Below, in pieces: positions 34,658-42,622 of a DNA stretch of 48,166 bases. Within the stretch, counting starts at the first letter, position 1, and each line of letters begins with the position of its first letter. The stretch lies in assembly GCA_025934735.1 (NCBI GenBank), contig JAICWP010000030.1:1-48166 (forward strand), given 5' to 3'. Made by a program: the position numbers and the translations under genes. Under the pieces are notes generated by a model. It saw only the letters and a list, made by a program, of their open reading frames with translations, was not told where the DNA came from and did not search any database. Source of the DNA: Terriglobales bacterium (GTDB lineage: Bacteria; Acidobacteriota; Terriglobia; Terriglobales; Acidobacteriaceae).

Positions 34658-34753
34658 CTACTTGCGTAAATAGAGGAACGCCGCCACGAGCACCAAGACG
34701 ACGGCCAGGACCCACATGAAAGTCTGGCGGCTTCCGCTTTGCTGTTCGGCCAT
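34658..34753 (-). CDS. 31-residue single-pass membrane protein
   Basis: A tiny ORF, MAEQQSGSRQTFMW then VLAVVLVLVAAFLYLRK: polar N-terminus, one hydrophobic helix, short basic end. A GGGAGGG Shine-Dalgarno-like site lies about 6 nt before the ATG. It is not part of a recognised operon: feoA starts 450 bp downstream on the same strand. Function unknown; it resembles other tail-type microproteins only in general form. Confidence 0.5.
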   Translation of the reverse strand: MAEQQSGSRQTFMWVLAVVLVLVAAFLYLRK

Positions 34754-34887
34754 GAGTCACCCTCCCACAGGGGGAAAGATAGTAGCCGGAAAGATAACAG
34801 ATTACAGCCGCAGAAGGGCAATTTTTCTCGGTCACAGACCGGCCTAACACAGGTGGCGATCACGAACTGGGAAAAGGGACAAGGTGC

Positions 34888-35181
34888 TCAGGCGACGGCC
34901 TGATAGTCCCCATCGGAGAGGTCGTACAGCAGATCCGCAGCCACGCGCAGCGCCGAGGCCAGATTGTCGGTGACTCCCTGGCGCAGGGTTTTTCCATCGG
35001 GTCCCTTAAGAACGTAGGAACAGACGTCGTCCTCTTCGTGCTCATGCACCTCGGCGCTCAAACCGCCGCCGAACACACGCCAGCAGGAACTGTGGGCCGA
35101 GGGCGGAGCCAGCAGGATGCGTCCCCGCCGGTAGAGCTCGGGAGATAGCAGACGAGCGGTTTGCTGAACTGCGTCTATCAT
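34888..35181 (-). CDS. Hypothetical protein, 97 residues
   Basis: A soluble protein, MIDAVQQTARLLSPELYRRG then GRILLAPPSAHSSCWRVFGG, with an acidic/His patch (HEHEEDD) and a C-terminal helix ASALRVAADLLYDLSDGDYQ. No family recognised. It is divergent from the response-regulator gene across 92 bp. No clear ribosome-binding site, so the start is uncertain. Confidence 0.5.
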   Translation of the reverse strand: MIDAVQQTARLLSPELYRRGRILLAPPSAHSSCWRVFGGGLSAEVHEHEEDDVCSYVLKGPDGKTLRQGVTDNLASALRVAADLLYDLSDGDYQAVA

Positions 35182-35273
35182 CGTAGATACGACGGGTTTG
35201 AGGCGCAGGCTGTTGCCTGTATAAATAGGTTTGTGAGTTCGTGATCAAGAGCGCAACTAGCATCGAAGAGAAG

Positions 35274-35636
35274 ATGACTGCTCGCATCCTGCTGGTGGAC
35301 GATGAGCGATCTATCGTGATGACGCTCACCGCCATCCTGCAGAGGAACGGATTCCAGGTGACCAGTGCCGGCTCCGCGCGCGAAGCCAAAGAGAAGCTGG
35401 CGGGCAACAAGTTCGACCTGGTGATCACAGACCTCAAAATGGAAACGGAAGGCGCGGGGTTTGACGTAGTCAAGTCAGCCTTGCAACAACCGTATAAACC
35501 CGCCACGCTCTTGCTCACGGCCTATCCCGTTCCCCAGCAGGAGTGGGCGGCCCACGGCGCCGATGGCCTGCTGGAAAAACCTACAGAAATGTCAGCCCTG
35601 CTGGAAACGATTTCGCACTTGCTGTCCGCCAGCTGA
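35274..35636 (+). CDS. Stand-alone response regulator receiver protein
   Basis: A 120-residue CheY-like receiver without an output domain: acidic pair D9-D10 in LLVDDERS, phospho-acceptor D53 in LVITDLKM, T in LLLTAYP, and K in LLEKP. It may pass phosphate to a partner or act by protein binding. ATG 35274 (after GAAGAGAAG) is preferred; a GTG at 35241 is possible. No kinase adjoins it; the PAS sensor kinase at 38643 is the nearest. Confidence 0.88.
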   Translation: MTARILLVDDERSIVMTLTAILQRNGFQVTSAGSAREAKEKLAGNKFDLVITDLKMETEGAGFDVVKSALQQPYKPATLLLTAYPVPQQEWAAHGADGLLEKPTEMSALLETISHLLSAS

Positions 35637-35693
35637 GCGCTCTCCGCGCTCCAACTCGGAAGATAGCTGATGACCTCCTGGTCCGCAGCCGTC

Positions 35694-35722
35694 TTGACAG
35701 GGGCGGGAGGGCAGGGTAGGTT
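35694..35722 (+). promoter_or_regulatory. Possible sigma-70 promoter for the AhpD-like gene
   Basis: A perfect TTGACA (35694-35699), 17 nt, then TAGGTT (35717-35722; 3 of 6 matches). The predicted start would fall at the left arm of the terminator-like hairpin, so the promoter may be chance or part of an attenuator. Confidence 0.3.
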
Positions 35723-35728
35723 AGCCGA

Positions 35729-35761
35729 GCAGCGGTAATACCATAATACCGGCTGCTTTTT
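35729..35761 (+). terminator. Terminator-like hairpin upstream of the AhpD-like gene
   Basis: GCAGC-GGTA pairs with TACC-G-GCTGC (one bulged G), with a 9-nt loop, followed by TTTTT. It lies 93 nt after the response-regulator stop and 25 nt before the next ATG. The simplest reading is termination of the response-regulator transcript. Confidence 0.6.
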
Positions 35762-35785
35762 CCAGACCCGAGGTGATCAACCGGC

Positions 35786-36361
35786 ATGGCACGCATCAGC
35801 TATTTGACTCCGGAAGAGATCTCCGATCCGCAAGCCCGGCAATGGCTCGAGGATTCCATTCGCGTGGGGCGGCCCGGGCCCGAGAACCAGGCCATTCGAG
35901 CCCACCAGCCTGATGTTATGCGCTCTTTCACTATGACCTTCGACATGCTGTTCAAGCGCGGCAAGGGAACCGTGGAGTGGGACTTGAAGGAGTTGCTGCG
36001 GGCTTACATCGCCCTCAGCATGTCGTGCAGTTATTGATCGCACCAGGGAATCGCGCAGGCTGCGCGATCCAAAGAAGACCGGATGTCGGAGGTAAAGCGC
36101 TACCAGGAGTCCGAACGCTTCACGCCGCGGGAAAAGCTGGCCCTGGCTTATGCCGATACCATCATCTGGAATCCCGAGCAGGCGGATGATGCCCTGTGGG
36201 AGCGGCTGCACGCCGAGTTCACCGAGCCGCAACTGGTGGAGATCGGCTACTGGATCGGTTTCATCTCCGGAGGGCAGCGCTGGCTGATGACCCTGAAGAC
36301 CAAAAAGGGTGAACTGGCGACCGTGCTGGCCGAAAAGCAAGCCGCAAAAGCGCAGCCGTGA
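35786..36361 (+). CDS. AhpD/carboxymuconolactone-decarboxylase-like selenoprotein (CxxU), TGA read as Sec
   Basis: Two ORFs (35786-36037 and one including 36083-36361) are in the same frame, split only by TGA at 36035-36037. Read through, they form a 191-residue protein with Sec84. Around the stop the chain reads LLRAYIALSMSC-SY-U-SHQGIAQAAR, where AhpD-like proteins have C-x-x-C followed by QG. Downstream, YQESERFTPREKLALAYAD and ALWERLHAEFTEPQLVEIGY match the rest of the family. U replaces the second redox cysteine, and a hairpin suited to a SECIS follows. Likely a thiol/selenol peroxidase or disulfide-reducing protein (inference). Stop overlaps the transporter start by 4 nt. GAGGTG lies before the ATG. 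Alternative: a nonsense-mutated pseudogene. Confidence 0.8.
36050..36068 (+). promoter_or_regulatory. Candidate bacterial SECIS element
   Basis: ATCGCGCA-GGC-TGCGCGAT forms a perfect 8-bp stem with a 3-nt loop, all within the coding region. The loop starts 21 nt after the TGA and contains G at its first two positions; both features fit the usual description of bacterial SECIS hairpins (loop 16-37 nt downstream, early G). Binding by SelB is not shown. Confidence 0.65.
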
Positions 36362-37710
36362 AACGGCGTCCCTGGTACACCGGCCTCTACGCCCAGACGA
36401 TGATCGGCATCGTTCTGGGCATCGCCGTCGGACATTTCTTCCCCAAAGCTGGCGTGGCCCTGAAGCCCCTGGGCGACGCCTTCATTTCCCTCATACAGAT
36501 GATGATCGGCCCTCTGATCTTCGGGATCCTGGTGCAGGGTATCGCTTCCATGACCGATATGAAGAAATTGGGGCGGCTGGGGCTCAAGACGCTTGCCTAC
36601 TTTGCGGCGGTTTCGGCCATTACGTTGATCATGGGCATGCTGGCGGCGCAGATTAGCCATGCCGGCAGCGGTTTGAGCCTTCTCACGGGCTCGCTCAGCG
36701 CGCACCAGGCGGCCCACTTTGCGGTCCATGCCGGGACTCCGGGTTTCGACAGCTGGCTGCTGGAACTCATTCCTCAAACTTTTGTCGGCGCCTTCGTGCA
36801 TGTGAGTGTCCTGCCCATAGTGCTGGTGGCGGTGCTGTGCGGGTTCGCCATGGCGCGCATGGGAGAGGCCGGCAAGCGCGCGGGAGAAGCGGTCGAGCTA
36901 GCCACCAAAGTATTTTTTGGCATCGTGCGCATCATTGTCCGGCTGGCGCCCATCGGGGCGTTCGGCGCCATGGCCTTCACGGTGGGGGCGTACGATCTGG
37001 CATCGCTCTCGAGCCTGGCCAAACTGGTAGTAGCGTTCTATGCGGTGGCCATCCTGTTCGTCGTGCTGGTTTTGGGAATCATCGCCCGGCTTTCGGGATT
37101 TTCTCTGTTCCGTTTTCTTGCTTACATTAAGGACGAATTGATGATCGTAGTGGGCACCAGTTCGTCGGAAACCGTGATTCCCGACATGATCCGCAAGTTG
37201 CGGAATCTGGGCTCGGCCGATTCTACGGTGGGCCTGGTGTTTCCCATGGGATACAGCTTCAACAATGCGGGCGCGAACATCTACATGACTCTCGCGGTGT
37301 TCTTCCTGGCTCAGGCCAATAGTGTTCACTTTACCTTCGGCCAGGAGATGCGCATCCTGCTGGTTTCTTTAGTGGCTTCGACCGGGGGCGCCGGTGTGCC
37401 CGGCGGGGTTTTCGTTAAAGTGGCGGCCATGCTCAGCGTGGTCCCACAGATTCCTCTGGCGTCACTGGCTCTGCTGCTGGGAGTAGACAAGCTGATGAGC
37501 GAGTGCCGCGCCCTGGCGAATGTGATTGGCAACGGGGTGGCAACCCTGGCGGTGAGCCGCTGGGAAGGCGAGGTGGATGCGCCCCAACTGCGCCGTGCTT
37601 TGCGCGGTGAGCCGAATCCAGAAGCTGGCGACCAGTTTTCACAACCTGCAACCACCCAGGTTCAGGAGCAGACTGTTATCGCTTCGCGGTCAACCCGAAG
37701 TTCTGGGTGA
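36358..37710 (+). CDS. Dicarboxylate/amino acid:cation symporter (DAACS family)
   Basis: Takes up C4-dicarboxylates or glutamate/aspartate with H+ or Na+ across the inner membrane. The 450-residue protein has about eight helices plus hairpins: IGPLIFGILVQGIAS, the serine-rich hairpin GTSSSETVIPDMI, the FPMGYSFNNAGANIYMT helix (family NLDG region), ASTGGAGVPGG, and DKLMSECRALANVIGNGVA, typical of DctA/GltP. Start GTG 36358 overlaps the selenoprotein stop, so the two are translationally coupled. Substrate not determined. Confidence 0.93.
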   Translation: MKRRPWYTGLYAQTMIGIVLGIAVGHFFPKAGVALKPLGDAFISLIQMMIGPLIFGILVQGIASMTDMKKLGRLGLKTLAYFAAVSAITLIMGMLAAQISHAGSGLSLLTGSLSAHQAAHFAVHAGTPGFDSWLLELIPQTFVGAFVHVSVLPIVLVAVLCGFAMARMGEAGKRAGEAVELATKVFFGIVRIIVRLAPIGAFGAMAFTVGAYDLASLSSLAKLVVAFYAVAILFVVLVLGIIARLSGFSLFRFLAYIKDELMIVVGTSSSETVIPDMIRKLRNLGSADSTVGLVFPMGYSFNNAGANIYMTLAVFFLAQANSVHFTFGQEMRILLVSLVASTGGAGVPGGVFVKVAAMLSVVPQIPLASLALLLGVDKLMSECRALANVIGNGVATLAVSRWEGEVDAPQLRRALRGEPNPEAGDQFSQPATTQVQEQTVIASRSTRSSG

Positions 37711-37734
37711 ACTCGGCGTCTCGCGCTTCACAGG

Positions 37735-38511
37735 CTACTCCAGCAGGTCTGGTTGCTCGCGCGTAATCCGCGCCCATAACGGCTGGAATTGAAACCATCC
37801 TGCCTGGTGGTTGCCCAGCAATTCACGAGTGGCGCGGGCATGGGCGGGGTCAATTTTCACGGGCGTGCCGGCGGCTTCGGCCAGCAACTGCGAGTGACAG
37901 CTGCGCTCCATCGTAATAAACCACCAGGCCGCTTCCTCCACCGTCTGCCCCACCGTGAGCAAGCCGTGGTTGCGCAGGATCACCGCCTTGTAATTGCCCA
38001 GCGCCTGAGCGATGCGCTCGCCTTCGGAGGTTTCATAAACCACGCCGGTAAAGTCGGCGAACAGCCCGTGGTCCTCATAAAACGCGCAGGCGTCCTGAGT
38101 GAGCGGCTCGAGCAGGCGGCCCAGGGTGGACCAGGTCCTGCCGTAGAGAGAATGGGAATGCGCCGCCGCCACCACATCTGGCCGGGCGGCATGCACACGC
38201 GAGTGAATGGCAAACGCGGCCGCGTTCACGGAATACTTGCCCTCAACCACCTCGCCATGGTGGTTGACCAGGATCAGGTCGGAGGCGCGAATCTGCCCGA
38301 AGTGAACGCCGAAGGGATTCACCCAGAAGTGGTCGAGGCGCTCCGGATCGCGCGCGGTAATGTGTCCGGCCACGCCTTCGTCGAATCCGTAGGCGGCGAA
38401 CAGGCGGAAGGCCGCGGCCAGGCGCTGCTTGCGGTGGCGCCGCTCCTCTTCTGCATTTGCAAAGGCGGGCTGCTGGGGCAGGCGAAACACATCGGCAGGG
38501 GCCGTGGCCAT
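37735..38511 (-). CDS. Class II aldolase/adducin family protein
   Basis: A 258-residue zinc-dependent aldolase-fold protein: GVAGHITARDP near the N-terminus, the metal-binding AAAHSHSLYGRTWSTLG, and AVILRNHGLLTVGQTVEEA with the third metal histidine. Members act on sugar phosphates such as fuculose- or ribulose-phosphate, but this branch (with NPFGVHFGQIRASDLILV) has no assigned substrate. AGGA lies 5 nt before ATG 38511. It is convergent with the transporter gene. Confidence 0.9.
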   Translation of the reverse strand: MATAPADVFRLPQQPAFANAEEERRHRKQRLAAAFRLFAAYGFDEGVAGHITARDPERLDHFWVNPFGVHFGQIRASDLILVNHHGEVVEGKYSVNAAAFAIHSRVHAARPDVVAAAHSHSLYGRTWSTLGRLLEPLTQDACAFYEDHGLFADFTGVVYETSEGERIAQALGNYKAVILRNHGLLTVGQTVEEAAWWFITMERSCHSQLLAEAAGTPVKIDPAHARATRELLGNHQAGWFQFQPLWARITREQPDLLE

Positions 38512-38642
38512 AAAAATCCTCCAGTTCGACGAGGCAGAATATAGCTCTGCAATCGCCCCAGGGCAAGCGCCTCGACGCCCCTTCTGCTCAAGCGCCGATC
38601 CGGTGTAAACTCGCAGCCTCGCTCCGAACGGCGGCCATCTCC

Positions 38643-40118
38643 ATGAGCACCTCAGCAGCGATAAAAGCCCTGGTCAACGCCCGCCGCCGGCCGTGGTATT
38701 TGCGTTACGGCGCTGCGGTGGTGTTTTCGGCTGCGGCTCTAACCTTAACCGTTGCGTTAGCGCCCTTCCGCCCTTCGGCGGAGACTCCAGTCTTCCTGCT
38801 GGCCGTGGCCCTGGCTGCCTGGTTCGGAGGCGCGGGGCCGGCGCTGGTGGCCACGTTGCTGACCTCCTTCAGCCTCGATTACTTTGTTTTTGGCCCGCGC
38901 TACGGCTGGTATTTCCGGGGACAAGACTTCATTGGCTTGGGCTGGTTCATCATCTGTTCGCTGGTGATTGCCCGCATTGCCAATCGCAGATCGCGGGCTC
39001 TGGAAGCCCTGCAGGCCAGCGAAAGCTTGCTACGCCAGTTTGTGGAATATGCGCCGTTGCCCATCGCCATGCTCGACGATCAGCTGCGCTACGTGGCTGT
39101 CAGCCGCAGCTGGTGCACTGCTTACAAAATTCAAAATCGCAACATCGAAGGCAAATCGCAGGACGAGGTCCTGCCGGCGAGGCCGGAAACCTGGAGATTG
39201 GCGCAGTCGCGTTGCCTGGGCGGAGCGGTGGAGCGAGGGGCGGAAGACGAGATGCGCTGGCCGGATGGCAATGAGGATTATGTGCGTTGGGAAATGCAGC
39301 CCTGGCGGCGGGCCGATGGCGCTATTGGCGGCATCATTCTTTTTTCCGAGATCGTCACCGAGCGCAAGCGCGCCGAGCAGTCCTTTCGGCAGGCGGAAAA
39401 GCTGGCGGCTGCCGGGCGCCTGGCCGCCACCGTGGCCCACGAAATCAACAACCCGCTGGAAGCCGTCACCAATCTGCTGTACCTGGCCAGGACGGCGCCC
39501 GATCATCAAGCCCATGATTATCTGGATCAGGCCGACAGCGAGCTGAAGAGGATCACGCACATTGCCCAGCAAACCCTGGGCTTCTATCGCGACACCGGCA
39601 AGCCCAGCCTGGTGAATGTGGCCGAAGTATGCGAGGAGGTTCTATACCTGTATGAGGCGAAGCTGAAGAGGAAGCGCATCGTGGTGGAAAAGAGGCTCGC
39701 ACCAGCGCGAATGCTGGCTTCAGCGGGAGAGCTGCGGCAGATTCTTTCGAATGTTGTCGCTAACGCCATTGATGCCTTGCCGTCGGGCGGACGGCTGGCG
39801 CTGAAATTATCGCAAGCCAGGGATCACGGCGAGAGCCGCCGCCAGGGGATCCGCATTACTGTGGCCGATTCGGGATGCGGCATTCAGCCGTCCGATCAGC
39901 AGAAAATATTCGACCCCTTCTGGACTACGAAGCAAGACGTGGGCACGGGGCTGGGCCTATGGGTTACGCGCTCTCTGGTGGCAAAAAATGGCGGCACCAT
40001 TCGGCTGCGCAGCCGCGTGACCCCGGGCCGCAGCGGAACGATTGTTTCGATCTTCTTCCCCAACAGCAACGCCTTGGGGGAGGGTAAAGGCGTAGAGAAT
40101 TTCAGCGCCGCAGGCTAG
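38643..40118 (+). CDS. Membrane PAS sensor histidine kinase (DUF4118 type)
   Basis: A 491-residue kinase. Residues 20-112 hold three to four helices of the KdpD-like DUF4118 membrane domain (GPALVATLLTSFSLDYFVFG). A PAS domain follows at about 125-245, then HisKA with H266 in VAHEINNPLEAV, and HATPase with N box NVVANAIDALPSGG, G1 DSGCGI, and GTGLGLWV. Its ligand is unknown. The partner regulator could be the receiver at 35274, but they are not adjacent. It is the last chromosomal gene before the tRNA attachment region. Confidence 0.93.
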   Translation: MSTSAAIKALVNARRRPWYLRYGAAVVFSAAALTLTVALAPFRPSAETPVFLLAVALAAWFGGAGPALVATLLTSFSLDYFVFGPRYGWYFRGQDFIGLGWFIICSLVIARIANRRSRALEALQASESLLRQFVEYAPLPIAMLDDQLRYVAVSRSWCTAYKIQNRNIEGKSQDEVLPARPETWRLAQSRCLGGAVERGAEDEMRWPDGNEDYVRWEMQPWRRADGAIGGIILFSEIVTERKRAEQSFRQAEKLAAAGRLAATVAHEINNPLEAVTNLLYLARTAPDHQAHDYLDQADSELKRITHIAQQTLGFYRDTGKPSLVNVAEVCEEVLYLYEAKLKRKRIVVEKRLAPARMLASAGELRQILSNVVANAIDALPSGGRLALKLSQARDHGESRRQGIRITVADSGCGIQPSDQQKIFDPFWTTKQDVGTGLGLWVTRSLVAKNGGTIRLRSRVTPGRSGTIVSIFFPNSNALGEGKGVENFSAAG

Positions 40119-40149
40119 CTACGGCCTGGGAATGCTAGCGGAACGAGGA

Positions 40150-40179
40150 TGGCGCTCCCTGAGAAATTCGAACTTGAGG
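40150..40179 (-). other. Decayed tRNA 3-prime end (old attachment site)
   Basis: On the minus strand this reads AGTTCGAATTTCTCAGGGAG then CGCCA: a T-loop TTCGAAT and a 3-prime acceptor ending G-CCA, close to the fragment at 40253 but with broken T-stem pairing. It looks like a relic of earlier integration at the same tRNA. Confidence 0.55.
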
Positions 40180-40252
40180 CGATTAGCAGGCGTGAACGCA
40201 GCGGAAGCCTGCTGCCGAAATCCTGAGCGCAGCGAAGGATCTCAAAAAATAA

Positions 40253-40299
40253 TGGCGCGCCCTGAGAGATTCGAACTCCCGACCTTCTGGTTCGTAGCC
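40253..40299 (-). other. tRNA-Arg(ACG) 3-prime fragment, attachment site
   Basis: The minus strand gives anticodon loop CTACGAA (anticodon ACG), variable arm, T-stem GGGAG / CTCTC with loop TTCGAAT, acceptor strand AGGGCGC, G73 and encoded CCA. The 5-prime half is missing and the sequence beyond the loop does not pair with CCAGA, so this is not a working tRNA. It marks the chromosome-element junction 84 nt from the integrase start. Confidence 0.85.
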
Positions 40300-40382
40300 G
40301 TAAACCCAATATCTTGCTACTCTTAGACGTACATAGATTATCCTTGACACAGCAATAACTTAAAGCCTATTCTGGGCTTGCC

Positions 40383-41720
40383 ATGATTGCTGAAAATGCA
40401 CCGAAAGTGCTCGATTTTGCTACCAAAGGTAGCAAGCCGGTAGCAAAGTCCAACCCTCTGGCTTCGCGCAAAAGGTTCAACTTCATCAAGAAAACTCTGG
40501 ACACCTTGCTACCGCCGAAGGGTGAGCAACGCGCCTACTACTACGACACGAAGGTGCGCGGCCTGGCGCTGGCGGTGAGCCCTGCGGGGCGTAAGACGTT
40601 TGTGCTGTACCGAAAGGTGAACGGAAAGCCGGAACGCATCAACATTGGAGTTTATCCCGACCTGAGCATTGAGCAGGCACGTGGCAAGGCCGAAGAGATG
40701 AATAGCGCCATTGCCAGTGGTGGGAATCCGGCCGCCAACAAGCGCACGGTTCGCGCGGAGGATACGCTTGGCACTCTCTGGACTCGCTACTGGGAGGAAT
40801 ACGCGAAGCACAAGCGCACCGCCGACAAAATCGAGGGCATGTACGAGCTACACCTGAGCGGCTGGCAGCTGCGCAAGCTTTCCACCATCACGCATAGCGA
40901 TGTGGTCCGGCATCACGCCCACCTGGGTCGCACTCACGGCAAGTACGCGGCCAACCGCGCCATCGAACTGCTTTGCAGCATGTTTAACCAGGCGAAGGAA
41001 CGCTGGAATTGGCAGGGCGAGAATCCGGCGGAAGATGTTCGCGCCTTCCCCGAGAAAAAGCGCAAGCGCTTTCTACAGCCCGACGAACTGCCTCTGTTCT
41101 TTAAATCGCTGGCAGAAGAGGAAAACGAAACTGTCCGCGATTACATCCTCATGAGCCTGGTCACCGGCGCCCGTCGCGGCAATGTGCAGGCTATGCGCTG
41201 GGAGGAAATCAATTTTGAGCGGGCGACTTGGGTGATCCCCCGAACGAAGAACGGGGAAGAGGTTACGGTGCCGCTGACCGAGCCAGCGCTCGGCATCCTC
41301 GAAAGGCGCCAGGCGAAATCGAAGGGCGAATGGGTATTCCCTGGTTCTGGCGAGAGCGGCCATCTGATGGAGCCGAAGACGGCCTGGAAGCGCATTCTGG
41401 CCCGTGGCCGCGAGATCGAAGAGAAGGAATGGCTCAAGGCCAATCGTGGCAAAACGTCTGAGGACTTCAAGAAATCCAAACCGGTGCCGAGTCTGACGGA
41501 CCTGCGCTTGCATGATCTGCGCCGCACCTTCGGCGCCTACCAAGCCTGTGCCGGCACCAGCCTGCCCATTATCGGGGAATCGCTGGGACACAAGAGCCTG
41601 GCGGCAACGCAAATCTATGCCCGGCTGAACCTGGACCCGGTACGCGCCAGCGTTACCAAGGCGGTGGACACCATGATGCTGGCGGCGGGCGCACAAGCAT
41701 TGCTGGAGGGCGGGAAATGA
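40383..41720 (+). CDS. int: Tyrosine recombinase (phage/island integrase)
   Basis: Site-specific integrase of 445 residues. The N-terminal DUF4102-like arm-binding domain (YYYDTKVRGLALAVSPAGRK) is followed by a SAM-like core-binding region and the catalytic domain: first arginine in VTGARRGNVQAMRW, LHDLRRTFGAYQ (H-x-x-R), LGHKSLAATQIYARL with the tyrosine nucleophile after the H/W site. All are intact, so the element may still be able to move. It lies next to the tRNA-Arg fragment and overlaps the next gene by 4 nt. Confidence 0.95.
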   Translation: MIAENAPKVLDFATKGSKPVAKSNPLASRKRFNFIKKTLDTLLPPKGEQRAYYYDTKVRGLALAVSPAGRKTFVLYRKVNGKPERINIGVYPDLSIEQARGKAEEMNSAIASGGNPAANKRTVRAEDTLGTLWTRYWEEYAKHKRTADKIEGMYELHLSGWQLRKLSTITHSDVVRHHAHLGRTHGKYAANRAIELLCSMFNQAKERWNWQGENPAEDVRAFPEKKRKRFLQPDELPLFFKSLAEEENETVRDYILMSLVTGARRGNVQAMRWEEINFERATWVIPRTKNGEEVTVPLTEPALGILERRQAKSKGEWVFPGSGESGHLMEPKTAWKRILARGREIEEKEWLKANRGKTSEDFKKSKPVPSLTDLRLHDLRRTFGAYQACAGTSLPIIGESLGHKSLAATQIYARLNLDPVRASVTKAVDTMMLAAGAQALLEGGK

Positions 41721-42352
41721 CTGAACGTGAACAGCTGGAACGGACTGCCAAACTGATCCTGGAGAGCGGCAAGGTGGAGAGGCCGCTGCTTGCTCGGCTG
41801 GAAAGGCGTCTTGAGGCGTCAAACCGCCCGCTTCACATTATCGTGGTGCGGGCTTGGGCTGCATGCTGGAATCGTATGGAGGAAGCGGCTGTTGCCGGCG
41901 CGGATGGGCTATCCCAGTTGGACATGCAGCGGCCTGCGCTGCGCGAAGACTTGGCTTACCTCAGAAAGCTGGTAATAGGGAGAAGGCCAGCGGCTGGCGC
42001 AGATCAGATTGACCAGATTGGCGACATATACCTGCGGGTGGGGGGCTTTTCCTATCGTGAGCTGCGCGGAGTAGCGGAAAAAGCGTCAAAGGCGGAAAGG
42101 GGCGCGCCCGTGGCGACCACAACGATCACGGTGCTGCAGATGAGTCTCGACGGTAAATCGGACACTGAAATTGCAGATGTTCTCTGTGACAGGTCCGGCC
42201 CTCCCCACATTCGTGGCGAACAAACCCGGCCGCACGAAATGGGCCATGAGTGCTCAGAAAAATTCCGCAAGCAAAGGGAGAAACTTGAACGGCTCCTCGA
42301 TGCCTACACTCCAGGATGGCGCGCTTCCGGAGATAAATCCCAGGTCGTTTAA
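41717..42352 (+). CDS. Hypothetical element protein, 211 residues
   Basis: A mostly helical, charged protein of unknown family, starting MTEREQLERTAKLILESGK. A C-terminal part, VLQMSLDGKSDTEIADVLCD, looks like a helix-turn-helix (repeat of DGKSDTEIADVL), followed by a His/Cys segment and a basic helix. It overlaps the integrase stop (ATGA), so the two are translationally coupled; a regulator of integration or immunity is possible but unproven. Confidence 0.6.
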   Translation: MTEREQLERTAKLILESGKVERPLLARLERRLEASNRPLHIIVVRAWAACWNRMEEAAVAGADGLSQLDMQRPALREDLAYLRKLVIGRRPAAGADQIDQIGDIYLRVGGFSYRELRGVAEKASKAERGAPVATTTITVLQMSLDGKSDTEIADVLCDRSGPPHIRGEQTRPHEMGHECSEKFRKQREKLERLLDAYTPGWRASGDKSQVV

Positions 42353-42418
42353 TCTCCGCTGACATACCTCTACGCCGTTCGATACTGTTGCTCCAGATTC
42401 ACTCAGGAGCGACAGAAC

Positions 42419-42622
42419 ATGACTACTGAAACACCGATTCAGCGCCTCCCCCGCAAGCTGGATAGCGACGCGGCGGCGGATTACCTCGGGGTATCCCACA
42501 GCACGCTTCCCACCTGGCGTTCCAATAAACGCTATGACCTCCCGTACGTCAAAATCGGGCGGAAAGTTTTTTACATGGTGGCCGACCTGGATGCCTGGCT
42601 CGAAGCGCGGACGGTGCGTTAA
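42419..42622 (+). CDS. Excisionase/AlpA-like helix-turn-helix protein
   Basis: A 67-residue protein of the winged MerR-like excisionase type: LDSDAAADYLGVSHSTLPTW, then RYDLPYVKIGRKVFYMVADL. The order helix-turn-helix, basic loop, beta wing (VKIGRKVFY) is the standard form. It could direct excision or control promoters of the element. AGGAG lies 9 nt before the ATG. It overlaps the next gene by 1 nt (TAATG). Confidence 0.85.
   Translation: MTTETPIQRLPRKLDSDAAADYLGVSHSTLPTWRSNKRYDLPYVKIGRKVFYMVADLDAWLEARTVR

Noticed and set aside
36083-36361. Separate 92-residue AhpD-like gene starting at MSEVKRY
   Set aside because: No separate ribosome-binding site, in frame with the upstream part, and the family domain spans the TGA; a single Sec-containing gene explains it better.
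40115-40309. Small ORFs overlapping the tRNA-Arg fragment
   Set aside because: RRSGVRISQG-type peptides are typical false ORFs from antisense or sense readings of tRNA 3-prime ends.
40253-40330. Complete tRNA-Arg gene
   Set aside because: The 5-prime half (D-arm, acceptor 5-prime strand, anticodon 5-prime stem) is absent.
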